Assembly: GCA_036172665.1 (NCBI GenBank)
Contig: CM069875.1
Location: forward strand, 19,375,806 to 19,439,805
DNA: 64,000 bases
Source of the DNA: Prosopocoilus inquinatus
Lineage: Eukaryota; Arthropoda; Insecta; Coleoptera; Lucanidae
Reading direction: 5' to 3'
Shown here piece by piece: positions 15,201 to 26,649 of this stretch; position 1 is the stretch's first letter; every line of letters starts with the position of its first letter. Made by a program: the position numbers and the translations under genes. The notes beneath the pieces were generated by a model, which ran no database searches, was not told where the DNA came from, and saw only the letters and a list, made by a program, of their open reading frames with translations.

Positions 15201-16414
15201 TTTGCGAATTGTTTTCATAATTGAAAGCTAGGCAGATGGGGGATTTTAATGTATTCACTTCTTATTTTGACGAATTTAGAAACGTATTCCTACAAATATT
15301 CTGTATTTATGCCAAACTAACACGTAATGATTTCCATATGGCATAGTCATAATCTCGAATTTAGGTTTTTGGGCTTCGATGTTTCTTTTTCCTCGGGAAT
15401 CTTCAATTGTTATTACAAGAATAAACACAACTTGTGTTTATAAAAACTATAGATAAATATAATGCTTATAACTTGTAACTTATAACTAGACACTAAATTC
15501 ATGGAAAGTTTAATTTTTTGTGAGAGTTTCATAGTTGTAGTTTTCCTTCTTCAGAACGGTACGAGCATTTACGGAAGATTATGGAATCTAATGAATAAGC
15601 AACAGACTTCGTACTTTGTCAATTCAGTCGAAGAAGGTGTAAAGCTTGCCAGAGACTTCAATAATGTTGCAGTCATAGCCGGCAGAGAAACACTTTTTTT
15701 TGACATTCAAAGATTTGGTAATTTTTTCTCTAGGCATCACCTTACAAACATTTTCTTCGCTATTCTCCGTTGCAGGAATAAACAATTTTCATTTGAGTGA
15801 AAAAGTAAATACTGCATATTCGGCCATCGCCTTACAGTTAGGCTGTCCTTACCTGGAAAATGTCAATCGCATGTAAACTTATTTTCTTTTCTTTAAAGAA
15901 TAATGCATTGCGACTTTTGCAGCTTGATGGCAATATTTGAGGCGGGAATTTTGACTAAAATGACGGAGTACGAATACGAAAAATTGGGCAAACAACAGCT
16001 AATTGCTGACAGTAAAAATGTTGACTTGAATCTCGTCCCTGGAACTGAAAAAGTAAGGACAGCGAAAGCAACAACGAAAGCTGAAAAACTGAAACCTGTC
16101 AATATAAAAATGCTTCAAGGGGCGTTTTATTTCGTGTTTATCGGTCATTTTATTGCCGGTAAGAGAAAGAAAAAGACTGAGAGAAATGAGAGTGTTTTTC
16201 TGATTTTTGTGTAGGTGTTGCTTTGTTGTGCGAAATGTTATACCACAGGCATGAGAGGCAGTGTCGTCGAAGAAAACGTAGATGCTGTTTGTCTTTCAGG
16301 AAAATGAAGAAAAAGATTTATCACAGTTTCATTGTTGCAACTCGATGGGCGAGGAGGAGAATTCGCTTGGCATTTAACGAAGGTGTTATAGCTACTTTGG
16401 ATTACGTGGAATAA
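276..16414 (+). CDS. Ir21a: Ionotropic receptor, Ir21a-type (multi-exon)
   Basis: Divergent ionotropic glutamate receptor; Ir21a in flies and mosquitoes serves cool/temperature sensing in sensory neurons, with Ir25a and Ir93a. I read exons 276-413, 466-561, 632-768, 3422-3587, 8644-8747, 8804-8897, 9317-9475, 9528-9687, 9810-9938, 15017-15117, 15555-15717, 15776-15872, 15923-16158 and 16215-16414. Together they are 1,980 bp (659 aa) with matching phases throughout. Key signs: VPVIHKPPW entering ligand-binding lobe S1, FFLGDVALTWER, TLADSGAFVTHAP, first membrane helix at 9528, pore/TM2 near CVWFTTSLFLKQ, TM3 with YSANLTSLLA (iGluR signature), S2 with GRETLFFDIQRFG, and a last helix followed by an Arg/Lys-rich tail. 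The wording closely matches fly Ir21a as I recall it. The start is uncertain: ATG 276 is the first usable, but an acceptor at 320 could mean more upstream exons. The 8898 donor (GTTATT) is weak. Confidence 0.85.
769..3421 (+). other. Ir21a intron with MITE
   Basis: Intron between the third exon (GTATGT donor at 769) and the exon at 3422. Apart from the MITE at 1258-2004 I see no coding or RNA feature. An alternative small exon at 808-860 would need a 35-39 bp intron and was not accepted. Confidence 0.5.
1258..2004. mobile_element. MITE, TIR AGGGCCACACTARCG
   Basis: The left end AGGGCCACACTAACG and the right end CGCTAGTGTGGCCCT are inverted complements with one mismatch. The interior is AT-rich with repeated AACGCC/GGCGTT motifs near both ends and no transposase. 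A target duplication was not clear, so the superfamily is unassigned. Confidence 0.6.
6311..6421 (+). ncRNA. Hammerhead ribozyme, type I (CUGAUGA copy)
   Basis: The catalytic core CTGATGA lies at 6349-6355. It is followed by stem II AGCCC-CAAACA-GGGCT, then GAAAC, loop AGAT and the cleavage triplet GTA (NUH rule satisfied). Stem I runs outward: CTCTG before the core pairs with CAAAG after the cut (one mismatch), and farther out GCAGTG pairs with CACTGC. This is the only copy here with U at variable core position 7. Stem I is less well paired than in the 48 and 56 kb copies, so activity is uncertain. Confidence 0.7.
6311..6580 (+). mobile_element. Hammerhead-repeat monomer (degenerate)
   Basis: Same order as the 312-bp monomers at 48-49 kb: ribozyme, then GACAGCAAGCATGGCCGCC, then a block ending GATGTCGCTGTTTTATCTGTTC. 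It is diverged by point changes and small gaps. The 3' terminus matches the other copies; the 5' limit is unclear. Confidence 0.7.
8016..8110. repeat. Short imperfect palindrome
   Basis: GTTGCATTAC...TGAATCA centre TGATTCA...GTAATGCAATGC folds back on itself over about 90 bp. Possibly a tiny MITE; no target duplication identified. Confidence 0.3.
10018..10171. mobile_element. Small fold-back MITE
   Basis: The left arm begins GGTTTCCACACCTCC and continues to CGTGATTGGTTGATTT. The right arm is the inverse, AAATCAACCAATCACG through GGTATGGAAAC. The arms cover most of about 155 bp with a short spacer. No coding capacity. Confidence 0.6.
11630..11956. repeat. Possible hAT-type remnant with GATTCGTTC motifs
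   Basis: Several direct and inverted copies of a GATTCGTTC/GAACGAATC motif lie close together, as in hAT subterminal regions. The right edge reads GGGACTTCCCAACTCTA, which resembles a hAT end, but no matching left end was found. Confidence 0.3.
12560..12811. repeat. Inverted repeat, 24-bp perfect arms
   Basis: GTCGAAAAGTTTTAAGACGA near 12567 recurs exactly inverted near 12782-12803. The spacer of about 190 bp has no recognisable gene. Probably part of a decayed TIR element. Confidence 0.45.
13326..13457. mobile_element. Right-end fragment of the 62.4-kb Tc1-type element
   Basis: Diverged match to 62984-63114. Shared landmarks are TATATTTGG, ATCGAACAT and the terminal AACTTTTTGGCG(A/G)TCAC. 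No left end is present, so this copy is truncated. Confidence 0.5.
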
Positions 16415-16745
16415 ATTTTCAATTAGCTGATTGAAATCTTGATATTAAATTTAGAAATAAATAATAAACATTAATACAGAAATATTTTCAAAGTTTTGAT
16501 GTATAATCACCGGGCCTCGTCACACGGAATTAAGTGTATAACAACAATAAAAGTAACAAAACTTTTATACTATACAGTGTGTCCACAGGTTTTCTGCAAT
16601 GGCAAAGTGTCATGTAGCTTTGATGTATTCTTAATTGTTTCAATTGTTTTAAGCATTTCCTTTGTTAAAAAAATTGAGAAACCGCAATTAAATTGGCCTT
16701 ATAAATTACTCGAAAATTTTTATTAGTTTTTAATATGAGAAAAAA

Positions 16746-16962
16746 TTATTCAATGTAATCCCCATCCACCTCTAAGCACTTTTCTACCCTGTACCTAAAT
16801 TCCGTATACAAGTTTGTTAACGTTTCAATTTCTATTTCACTAATTACCGTTGGTATTTTTTCATTTAAAATTTCTGAATTTGCACCATGACCAATATATT
16901 GGTCTAAGATGTCCGATCCATCTTCCAGGCAAATGGTCATCAAGCTGTTGAGGTGACTGGGT
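16746..16962 (-). pseudogene. Transposase C-terminal remnant
   Basis: The last 70 or so residues end RVEKCLEVDGDYIE before the stop at 16746-16748. That is the usual tail of IS630/Tc1/mariner-type transposases (an F/YR...C...DG..IE pattern). The catalytic part is missing; upstream in the same frame the sequence passes into copia LTR-like DNA. The family call rests on the tail and the TIRs only. Confidence 0.5.
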
Positions 16963-16965
16963 TTT

Positions 16966-17142
16966 GCAAATAAAACAACGGCAAACACTAAACGACACAC
17001 TAAACTCTTTATGTCATGGATGCCATGGCCGACTAACTATACTACATAAAATAGGGGGGGAGGAAGAAAAACAACTAGCGACACCTGCCGGGGAGGAGCG
17101 CAATCGCAAACACAGAGGGCACGAATTGTCGTGCACAACACT
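16966..17142 (-). repeat. Probable copia 3' LTR
   Basis: Just after the pol stop, the - strand has a purine tract (TTGAGGGAGAG) followed by TGTTGTGCACGAC, the usual arrangement at a copia 3' LTR. The outer end is approximate because no 5' LTR remains to compare. Confidence 0.5.
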
Positions 17143-17147
17143 CTCCC

Positions 17148-18697
17148 TCAAGTTGTGCCCTGAAGTGGCTTTATGGTAAGTCCTAATCCACTGTAACAAT
17201 GCACGTGTTTCGGCCCAGGAAGGCCCTTCGTCAGGGCGTCAGCGATCATTTGCTCGGTGGGCAAATATTTTAATTCTATTGGACACCGCTTGAGGACGTC
17301 CCGTATGAAGTGGTGTCTCACATCGATGTGCTTGGACCTGGAATGATGTACTGGATTTTCAGCTAATTTCCCAGCGCCTTGATTGTCGTTGTAGATAATT
17401 GCGCTGGCAAGCTCTAGGAAACCTAAGTCGCCGAGGAAGTTGATGATATAAATGGCCTCCTTGGCCGCGGAGGTTATAGCCATATATTCGGCCTCTGTCG
17501 AAGATAACGCTACAGTGCGCTGCTTTCGGGATTCCCAGGATATTGCAGCCCCACCGAAGACAAAAGCATATCCGGTGTAGGAGCGGCGATCAACAGTGCA
17601 ATTTGCCCAGTCAGCGTCTACATACCCCTTCAATGGTTCGCCGTCTCTGATAAAGCGTAGACCGAGATTGGCGGTTCCTTTCAGATAGCGGAGCACCCTC
17701 TTGCCTGCCGTCCAATGTTCTGATGTAGGGCAGTCGTTGAATTGACTCAAGGTGCTAACCGCGTGGGCTATGTCCGGGCGAGTTCCAAGAGCTGTATACA
17801 TTAACGCTCCGATTAGTTCCCTATATGGGAAGCTTCCCTTGATGCTCTGATTGTCGGGGCCTCTGGACAGTTTTGCGCCCGCAGTCAACGGAGTGCCGAT
17901 CGGCTTGCAGTCACTCATCTCGAATCTCCGTAGTATTTCGGCAATATAACCACTCTGAGATAGGGTCAAGCTGTCCCCGTCTCGCAAAATCTCCAAGCCC
18001 AGACAGTATCGAGCGTTACCAAGATCCTTCACCTTAAAGACCTGGGAAAGTTTCTCCTTGATCTGTCTCTCCCTTCCTCGATCATTCGAGACGATCAAGA
18101 TATCATCGACGTAGACGAGAAGAAAGGTCAGTGTTCCCTTGTCGGTGTAGACACAAGAATCCGCGTTGGTCGGGGTCAGGCCAGTGCTCCGGAGAACTGC
18201 ATCAAGTGCGGCGTGCCATTGTCGGCCTGCTTGTCGTAATCCGTACAAGGCCTTGTTGAGTCTGCATACCTTGGGGGATTCCCTCAATTTTTCCAACATC
18301 ACACGGGCTCGCTCTGAGAGTGCGACATTCGCACTGTCGCTGACCATCCTCTTAAGCATTTTATCCAGCAGCTCCGGCTGCTCCATAAGGATCTCGGCGT
18401 CTAACTTTCCGTTTAGGTAGGCGGTCTCTATGTCCAACTGTGATATATTCAAGTCGAGTCTTGCGGCAAGCCCCATCAGTAACCTGAGGGAACCAAGACG
18501 TGCGACGGGCGCGAAAGTCTCGAAGAAATCGACGCCGGGCTGCTGCGAGAATCCCTTGGCGACGACACGAGCTTTTCTTCGCTCCAGTTGTCCGTCAGAA
18601 TCACACTTGTTCCTAAGGACAGTGCGGGACTGGATGACCTTCCCGTTCCGTGGCCTGTCGACGAGGTCGAAGGTGTCGTTGGAGACGAGGCTCTTTT
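17148..18697 (-). mobile_element. Ty1/copia pol fragment (RT and RNase H)
   Basis: An uninterrupted frame (open from 18791) encodes the second half of a copia polyprotein. It contains the reverse transcriptase, with its N-terminal landmark near FETFAPVARL, then QLDIETAYLNG and the catalytic YVDDIL, followed by an RNase H with DADWA and SSTEAEYMA. Gag, protease and integrase are missing. The first 30 or so residues of the open frame look unlike copia and probably belong to the host transposon. The intact frame suggests recent arrival followed by deletion. GC content is clearly higher than in the surroundings. Confidence 0.85.
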
Positions 18698-18876
18698 TTG
18701 AGAATAAGTAAGCATGTTTTCTGTATTTAAAGCCATAAACGAGGCAGTTCGTGAACTTTTCTATCATTTTTGTAGGTTTTAATGCCAGCAAAAGTTTTAT
18801 AAAGAATAACTTTTTTTTCCTAAAACGTAAAATAAAAAAGTTTTTCCTCTATTGTAGAAAATCCGTGGACACAGTG

Positions 18877-20595
18877 TACAGAGAAACGTCTATTTTATGA
18901 AAATGAATTATTTTTTTAGTTCAAAAATTCTCAATATGTTCTATAGAAATTAAAAGGTAAAATTTTTAATCTTTTACCTCACAATCCCATCGGATAAGAG
19001 TCAACTTCAATTATAAAAATTAAACTTTGTCTTTACTGCTTTATAACTCAAACATGAATCTTATATTTCTTTTCCGAATTTGATAATATTCACAATTTTG
19101 TTATTTTAAAATTTTTCTTCATCTTACTCTTTCCTACGGCTACCGGAGACCCGGATATTTTAAATTTTACGAATCATACATTCTGTACTAAAAACAATAT
19201 CGACACGGGTATCGAATGACTAATTGTCATTGCTTATGAACATCAATATTATCACATCACAGAATGCATGTGCAAAACAATAGCTGAATTCAAACGTCAG
19301 ATTTATTATACAATGCTTTTACAAAGGAACGTTAAACGTGCTGTTCTGTAACAACAATATTTTTGTTATTGCACTCGTGAGGTGACCTCCTTAATGTGCA
19401 GAGCTTGCAGTAACGCTGATAAGATGTCCTACAATGAGAAACACAGTCAGTGAATCAGCCAAGATGACAGACCTACCACATTCTGAGGAGCGATATCCAC
19501 TATTGTTCCTTTTTCTGGACGATGGTCAAAAATCCTCGCGGAAGGGTAGGGGTGTGTTTTTTGAAAGAAGCAGATCGCATGGTATTATGTCAGGGGCTAA
19601 TATTGTGCTTACTCAGTGGCCAGGTAATCGAAGTTTATTAATTCTTAAAAAAAACTATTTCAGTTTTACTGGGATTTCACTAGGGTCTCAAGTGAGTGTA
19701 AGAAGGCTCATTTATAAACCTTGAGGTCGACGTTGCCTTTTGCAGTTTAATGTATCGTTAAAATCAAATATTGGTTATCTCTTTGGGGAAGATGATTTAA
19801 TGTATATAAATGTGTATAAAGGTTTCATTGAAAAATGTTAGAATCCTAGGCAGAATCCATGCAATATTTTATATAAAATTGTAGAAAAATTTTTTTAAAT
19901 TTTAGATGAGGGGAGGCCCTGGAAAGCAAAACGTATAGTGCGAAATACCTCAACAAATAAAAATTTACTGTAGAATTTCCAATAACTTCTTTAGTTCTGA
20001 TTGTAGGTTTGGCATTTCCTCTTGTCCTGTTCATATATTTCATACTATCATCCTCATCCTTGCTTTTCATGGCTAAACTTTATCTAAAATTTAAAAAATC
20101 ATATGGTATAAAATCTTATACAAAGTGACAGAGACAGGCCATCACAGTTAATGTTCATTGGTTGAATCGATACTTTTTTGTCACTTTGTATCTATTCGTT
20201 TGTTGCACTAATGTGCGCTCAAAATATTCTCATCTTGTTTTAACCTCGTACATTAATACGAGATGAAGCTATTCTGAGAAACATTTTGAATTTGTGCAAG
20301 AAATTGTAATAAATCTTGCAAGGTGTTACACGGGCTTAAATCAGGATAACAAAATATTTTGCTATTTAGGTTCAATTGTGCAATTCAGTTAAGGGTCGCT
20401 AGATTTGATTGACATTTAACATGTCGGAGAGTGTTCGGAAACACAGTGTCATTTTTATTAGTACACAAGCCGCTTCCCAATGGCCAAAACGAGCTACTCT
20501 GATCCAACATAATCCAATTGCAGGGTGTTGGACGCACTTAAATTGAACTTTTTTACTTTCCCTCTTTCACGCACCTGTATCAAAGACTTCACATA
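18877..20595. other. Intergenic, with relic of a DD41D-type element
   Basis: About 19860-20115 matches 59380-59530 of the DD41D element, including an antisense frame with PTIRTKEVIGNS. An open frame at 19434-19724 has no recognisable domain. Nothing else supportable. Confidence 0.45.
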
Positions 20596-21336
20596 CAGGA
20601 TGACACATTAGTGTGACAAAGTTAATTATTATCCTTACCGGATGTAAAATGCAAAAAAGCTTCATACAAAAGTTATTCGGCCTTAATAAGTGCATATTAT
20701 AAAATTATTTTCTATGATATAGGCCGTTTCGTAAATAAGTGACTTTACCGCTCTAATTTTTTTTAATGGAACAGCTTGTATAATTTTCTATTTTTACTCC
20801 GCGTAAAATAAGATTTCTAATAAATAAGAGAAATTTGACCTTTGATGGAGAATTATCAAGAGAGAATTATTATGAAAAAATAAATCTGTTTCAGTAAAAA
20901 CATACAGGGTGTTCCATTTGAAAATTCAAAGAAAAAAGTCCTTGAAAATCATTAAACTTATTCGCCTAGGAAAAACACCCCGTGTAGTATATTCAGACTC
21001 TGTATTCACGGTGATGTAGATACACTTTTGTATTATACGTCTGCCAAATTTTAATTTTCTAAAAGTAATATTACGGCTACCATGATCATTGACGTTGTAA
21101 AGAAACATCTCCAAAAACCTTATTTTAAGCGAAGTTTAAAAATAGAAAACATATACAGGCTATTCCATTAAAAAAAATTACAACGGTAGAGTCATTCATT
21201 TATGGAACGGCCTATATCATAGAAAATAATTTTATAATACGGACTTTTTAAGGCCGTATAACTTTTGTATGATGCTTTTTTATTTTACGTTAGGTAAGGG
21301 TGATAATTAACATTGTCACACTAATGTGCCGCCCTG
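20596..21336. mobile_element. Fold-back element, arms about 190 bp
   Basis: TA-flanked. The left arm (20596-20783) begins CAGGATGACACATTAGTGTG; the right arm (about 21157-21336) is its inverse, ending CACACTAATGTGCCGCCCTG. Each arm ends internally in a TTCCATT-type motif (TAATGGAACAGCTTGTA and ACAGGCTATTCCATTA). A separate ACAGGGTGTTCCATTTG lies in the core. No transposase. Confidence 0.75.
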
Positions 21337-21351
21337 TATATTACACTTATA

Positions 21352-22659
21352 GAGAGTGTTGAAAAATTCGTTTGTCAAATTTCTATGGTATGTAAAGGAG
21401 GCCAAAACAAGACTTGTTTGTTGTATAATATAGGATCAGGAATTAATATTACTTTTTAAGACTGTAAAAATGACGTAATATTGCCGAATACTGAAGAAAT
21501 TATTAACGTTCCAAAACGAGGTAATTAAATGAATAAAATTATTATTCTACAGTCGTAAAAATTTCCAGGATTTTTTTACATATATTTTTTTGATATTTCT
21601 TGAGGATTGTAAATTCTAAAAACTGGTAATTGTATTGAATTTTCCGTGAAATATTAATCTAGAATGTGTTTGTTCAATTCTTTGTTTATTTTGAGCTAAG
21701 AAAATTGTGAATCATCAAAATAAACGTGTCACAAGATAGGAATGAACAATGTTCGAGAACAATTGGAGGAATTACTGTTGAAAGCAAAAAATTGTAGACG
21801 AAAACAGTTTCCTGCAATTATTCTTTCTCATAATGGGGTACCATACCATAATCGATAGATTAAAGATTACTTTACTGATAACATTTAAAAAAATTGAAAG
21901 ATTTCAGATTTAACAACCTTAAGGATTGGGTAAAATTTATTAATTCGCCTTTAATCAATACCATTTTGAGAAAGAATCATTACAGGAAACTGTTTTTTGT
22001 CTAATATTTTTTGCTTCCAACTGTACTTTATTCGACACCAGTACCAAAACGAAATAGAACTGATCGTAATGTTGAAGGCGCTGACGAGATACAAGCGCGT
22101 GAAGTGCGTGAACGTGTGCAAGATGAGGGCAACACTTTTGAATATAATAATCTGAAATACACTAAAAAAAAATTATTAGAATGTTAACCTGAATGTCTCC
22201 CTGAATCACTGTTTGACAGTATCGTAGACAACAGATATGTTAAAACCTGTCGTCCGAACAATTTCAATTATCTTCATTCCTATCTAGTGTAATTAACATG
22301 TTTTTAAAATTAAATTTATAAGAAAAATCAAAAAATTGTCTATAAATAAGTTCCGGGAATTTTTGTGTCACCCTGTATAATAAAACATTTTTACAGTGTT
22401 AAAAAAGTAATTATTAACTTCTGACAGTAATGCGCGATCTTTCAATCGCAAGTAAACCTTAACTCTTGGTTTATTTTCATGGTAACAGGTGCGAAGACAA
22501 TTATTTCCATGGCAAACTGAAGGTTAACTAAGGGTAAACTTAAAGTTTGTAGTTAACCTTCAATCGAAATATCGGACGTAAGTTATATAACAAAAATATC
22601 TTAGTTTGGTCTTCTTTACTTGCCATAGAAATTTAGCAAACGAATTTTTCAACACCCTG
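21352..22659. mobile_element. TIR element with a second element nested in it
   Basis: The ends read AGAGTGTTGAAAAATTCG and CGAATTTTTCAACACCCTG, with TA on the outside. The arms match for about 75 bp or more. A second diverged TIR pair lies inside at 21550-22375 (CAGTCGTAAAAATTTCC and the inverse of CAGGGTGACACAAAAATTCC). An inner inverted pair around 21785-21850 and 21960-22020 shares AACAGTTTCCTG. No usable transposase frame. Confidence 0.6.
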
Positions 22660-24239
22660 TATACAGTGAGTGAGAGAGTAAAGTTTGGAATAATCTGTTT
22701 AAAGGGTAAATTATTGATTTCTAAGAAAAATTCTGAAAACAGGTCAATTTTTGATTTAAATTGCGCGTTGTTTGGCATTGCACCTGAATATACAGTGTGT
22801 TACAGGTAAGAGTGATGACGTCACTGACTTTTTTTTTAATGACGACCCCCAAGTTTGAGTTGATATTTCGACAGCCACCGCGACTATCAAAACGATGCTG
22901 CAAAAATTTAACCTCTTTCATAAGAAAATTTTTGACAAAATTAATTATGAAAACTGAAAAGTAAATTTTTTATTTTAATGTTTTCAAATGCATTTCAATT
23001 AAAAAAATAAGTAAACTTAGGATAACTTTTAGATACTCTCTCTTGTGGAGCCCTGGATAATGAGGATAGATAACAAGGACGGAATTCAGGTCTATTCTCT
23101 AAGTTTGTTGTTCATATTAATTGACATGGTCTTCAATAATTGAAGAGAACCCGACTGATACGATTTCATAACAATTGAAGGGTACAGGAGAAGAAAGGCT
23201 TTAGTCCATTCCAACCAATTTAGAGAAAAATCAAATTTAAATATTCTCTACTTTTACATGCTTCAGGTACCAGATAAAAATACTCAAAAACCATTATGTT
23301 TTTGGATTATGTATTTATTAAAACGTAGAAAAGTGAAAATAAGTTTTAAAAAAAAATTACATTACCGGATTGAAGTCGTTTTTCCCCAGTGTAGTGAATT
23401 TTCTAGTGCATTTCAACGGACTCCAGCCATTATTACTATTTTGTCGATTCGGTATCTTAAAGTACTCCTAAACTACTACTAGATGGCATCCCAAACTCAT
23501 TTTCAGTAAAAAGTGGACTGAAGCCGTTTTTCCGTTCTACCCTTCAATTCATCTCACCGCCAATTGAAGAGAATGCAATCAACATAAAATCATATTTTTT
23601 GACATCAGATGTGGATTTAGTTTTACAGCAATCGTAATTTATTTATAGAAACTGACAAATGACAAAATTTTCTTTTTAAACGAGTTCAAATTATCCTGCC
23701 GAAGGTTTCAAATGACAGTAAAACGTTCAGCATTCCTTCCAATTTTCTTAACACGTAAAAATAACGGTTTCGAAAGTGACAGCGTTTTAATTGCTAGACA
23801 GCAATTATTGATATGTCTCTTCAGTTGACAAATATGGGTTTTCTATTAATTGATATGCCGCGGCAACTGATTTGTTATGAAACTGCTTACAGAATACCGA
23901 TTTTGCACGGTCATTTGTTAGACAGGAATAATTGATACAATATCAATTGATATGGAAGTTAGAGAATATACTCGATTGGCTTAACACTAAGTTTTTGACA
24001 TATGGTTTACCGAGGACCCATTTGCGTCCTGCAGACACCACCCTGATCTTCTAAAATTGATCCGTGCAAATTGAAATGTGTGACGGAGCTGTCCCGATAT
24101 TTACACCGGACCTATGTCGAAACAACCCCATAATCCGAATTTACATTTGTATTATTCGGAACCTGCAATTATCTTTCTTTTTTGCAATAGACACTCCCCC
24201 CTCCCTTCCTTGTTGTAAATCATCACGAGCTACCCATGC
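22660..24239. other. Intergenic, nothing recognised
   Basis: AT-rich sequence with scattered short open frames on both strands. None shows a domain, signal peptide or splice pattern that I can support. Confidence 0.4.
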
Positions 24240-24606
24240 AAATGCCTGCCACATAAAGTTCTTCCTGGGTTTTAAATAGGCTTACTAATTTTTCATCCAT
24301 TGTCCATCCAAGTCACATGCGTAGACTTTTTTTTATTAGAGCCAAGACATACACTGTGTGGAATCGTTTTTCAGACATAGTAGCATGTAAAACTAAATAT
24401 TACAATTATTGGCTCCCTTGTAAATTTTAAAGTAAAACGGTAAAGGAAAATATTGTTTGGAATATGAAAATGCACTTAATATCATATTTCGAACTTTAAA
24501 TTTCTCAGCCAGTTTCTTTTAAAATAGCAAAAATCTTCTAAAAAGTTTAGTCAGTTTACTAATAAGATAGCTACGACCGAAAAATATGTAAATACTTGTA
24601 GTAACC

Positions 24607-25202
24607 AGTGTTGGGCATTAGTCGAATAAATTTTTAATCGTGACTAAAACTAAACGACTAAATTAGTCATTACTAAGTCAATCATGACTAATTTAGTTGT
24701 TAATCGTCAATATTTTAGTATTAATCTTTGAATAAAAAGTTGATTATTAGTCGATTAAATTCAATCATGAGTAATAATGAATGACTAAATTGACGACCAA
24801 TAAATAATTTTCAAATGAAATGAAATCTCACTAAACTGGCCACTGAATCATTAAATTTTAACTTTTATGAACTATTTGCAAAAAAAGTGACTTTTTATAA
24901 TCAATGTAGCTCGTTCCGAACACTGTAAACACCTCTGGTCTTCTGTAGTTAAGAAACCATTCATATATTCATCAAGCATTAATCTAATCTAATCTTGTGA
25001 CGAAAATTGAAGGAAAAGTCCGAAAATACATTAAACAGCTTTGCAATGCACAGATTAATTAGATTAGGCACGACTAGTGGCTAATTTAGACATTAGTCGC
25101 CAGTCAAGATTAATTACTAATTTAGTCATTAGTCATGTATCTTACGACTAATGGCTAATTTAGTAATTAATCATTAATTCGACTAAAAAATGTCCATCTC
25201 TG
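24607..25202. mobile_element. hAT-type MITE with ATTAGTC subterminal repeats
   Basis: The left end is CAGTGTTGGGCATTAGTCG; the right end is the inverse of CAGAGATGGACA...TTAGTCGAAT, both typical of hAT elements. The interior is a dense set of ACTAATTTAGTCATTA-like motifs in both directions. The flanking octamers agree at only about five of eight positions. Confidence 0.6.
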
Positions 25203-25549
25203 GCAGTCAGTGACAACTTCAAAATTTGCAATTTTTGCACGTCTTTGGAGACTAACCGAGTAGTAGACACACAGTACTCCAAAACGGTGTACCATAATAC
25301 TCCGTTACAACGATAACGAAACGGCAAGAAAAATCAAGCTTTTCTAAGTGCAAAAATTGCAAATTTTTAAGTATATAAATATCCAAATATTTGTCGATCA
25401 TAGCTAACTTGTTAATAAACTAAGTGCATTTTTCAGAAGATTTTTGCCATTAAAAAAAATGGTTGCGAAATTAAAGTTCTAAATATGACATTAACGGCCG
25501 TTTTTATAATAGGACTTTAAATTTAAAGTTACTTTAACTTAAAAAATAC

Positions 25550-26649
25550 TGTGGCGCGCCAGCCGGCTTAGCTCAAGGCGTCAAGAAGTCGGTTCGTTAT
25601 GCGTCATTGGCTGGCACGCCACCGGGGTGTACATCGAACAGACTAGACTTTTCCGGCGATGGAACAAACTCGAATCTTCCAGCGTTAGAAAATTCGAGAG
25701 GGCAGCAAAGGATATAAAATCGCCCGGGGTGGACTCAGGAGTCAGTCGAATACTAACAGCGATCGTCGAAGTTAGATTTTAGCGTGTAAATAAATTGTTA
25801 AAAATAAATTAGTTTGTAAGCGTTATTAAATTACGGTTAAGTTTTTACCGAGTGTTTTATTCGTTTAAATAAATAAACATAAACCCTAGAAACTGTTACC
25901 GTTCAATTTCTGTCCGACCCCGAATCACCCTGTATATTGTTCCCCGTGAAATTATTTTCACAGACCGCCCGGCAAATTCTTTGCGCTCCGACGATTTGCT
26001 TTCAAAGTATTTCCCCATGTTATTCATTTTCCTGTAAACGTTAGGATAAGGAAAGTTTGGGTTGCGAAAGTTAAATTCTCCGGTCGCATAGATTTTTATT
26101 TAGCCTTTTTGATTTACTCATTATTGTATCATATTGTGAAATCAGCGATTCCGTTCCCACCTTAGCTACACAGAAATTGACAGACAGACAGCGTCTGACC
26201 TTTTAGAGACAAGGCCCTGGTGTGGTTTCGAGCGAACAAAAAATTGCGCACCGTTCCGGTTAATTTACTTTAAAGAGATTGGTTTTACATTTTAAGCGCG
26301 GTTGCGGCTTTTTTTTTGTTTAGAGTTTAGATATTTTGGTTTGTTTATCGATTTTTTGACTCAGTTTAATGTTAATGTTGTTTCGTGTCAATAAAACTGT
26401 ATTGAAAACATATCTTGGGTGAGACGTGGTTTTTCTTAATTTTTCCCCGCGGTTCCTTTCAGCCTAAAAGAAATTAAGTGGCGCCTTTATTTTGTTTTAT
26501 TTTTTTTTTCTTTTTTTTGTTTCATCAGAGCTAGTAGATTCTTGTTTCGTTTTACCCACCCTATCCCACTGGGGCTGGCCGGCGACGCCGAAACTTTCGT
26601 CACGGCGATCACCTGCGTCACCTGTACAGGTACGTAGCAAAACGTAACA
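25550..26649. mobile_element. Solo LTR, 1.1 kb
   Basis: Starts TGTGGCGCGCC and ends ACGTAACA, flanked on both sides by ATAC (25546-25549 and 26650-26653). That is the 4-bp duplication of a Ty3/gypsy-like LTR. It is far more GC-rich than the fold-back arm it interrupts. A TATAAAA box near 25713 and a TCAGTCG initiator-like site near 25741 suggest its promoter on the + strand. No internal coding region remains. Confidence 0.7.

Larger units (their letters stand above)
16575..18876 (-). mobile_element. Tc1/mariner-type element interrupted by copia
   Basis: TA dinucleotides flank CAGTGTGTCCACAGG on the left and the inverse of CACTGTGTCCACGGATTTTC on the right. The TIRs are about 28 bp with few mismatches. 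The left part carries the C-terminal piece of a transposase on the - strand. The interior is replaced by a copia fragment, so this is a nest of two elements. Confidence 0.65.

Noticed and set aside
19434..19724. 96-codon + strand open frame starting MRNTVSESAKMTDL
   Set aside because: The first part looks protein-like, but there is no domain, no convincing splice context and the second half is low quality. Not reported as a gene.
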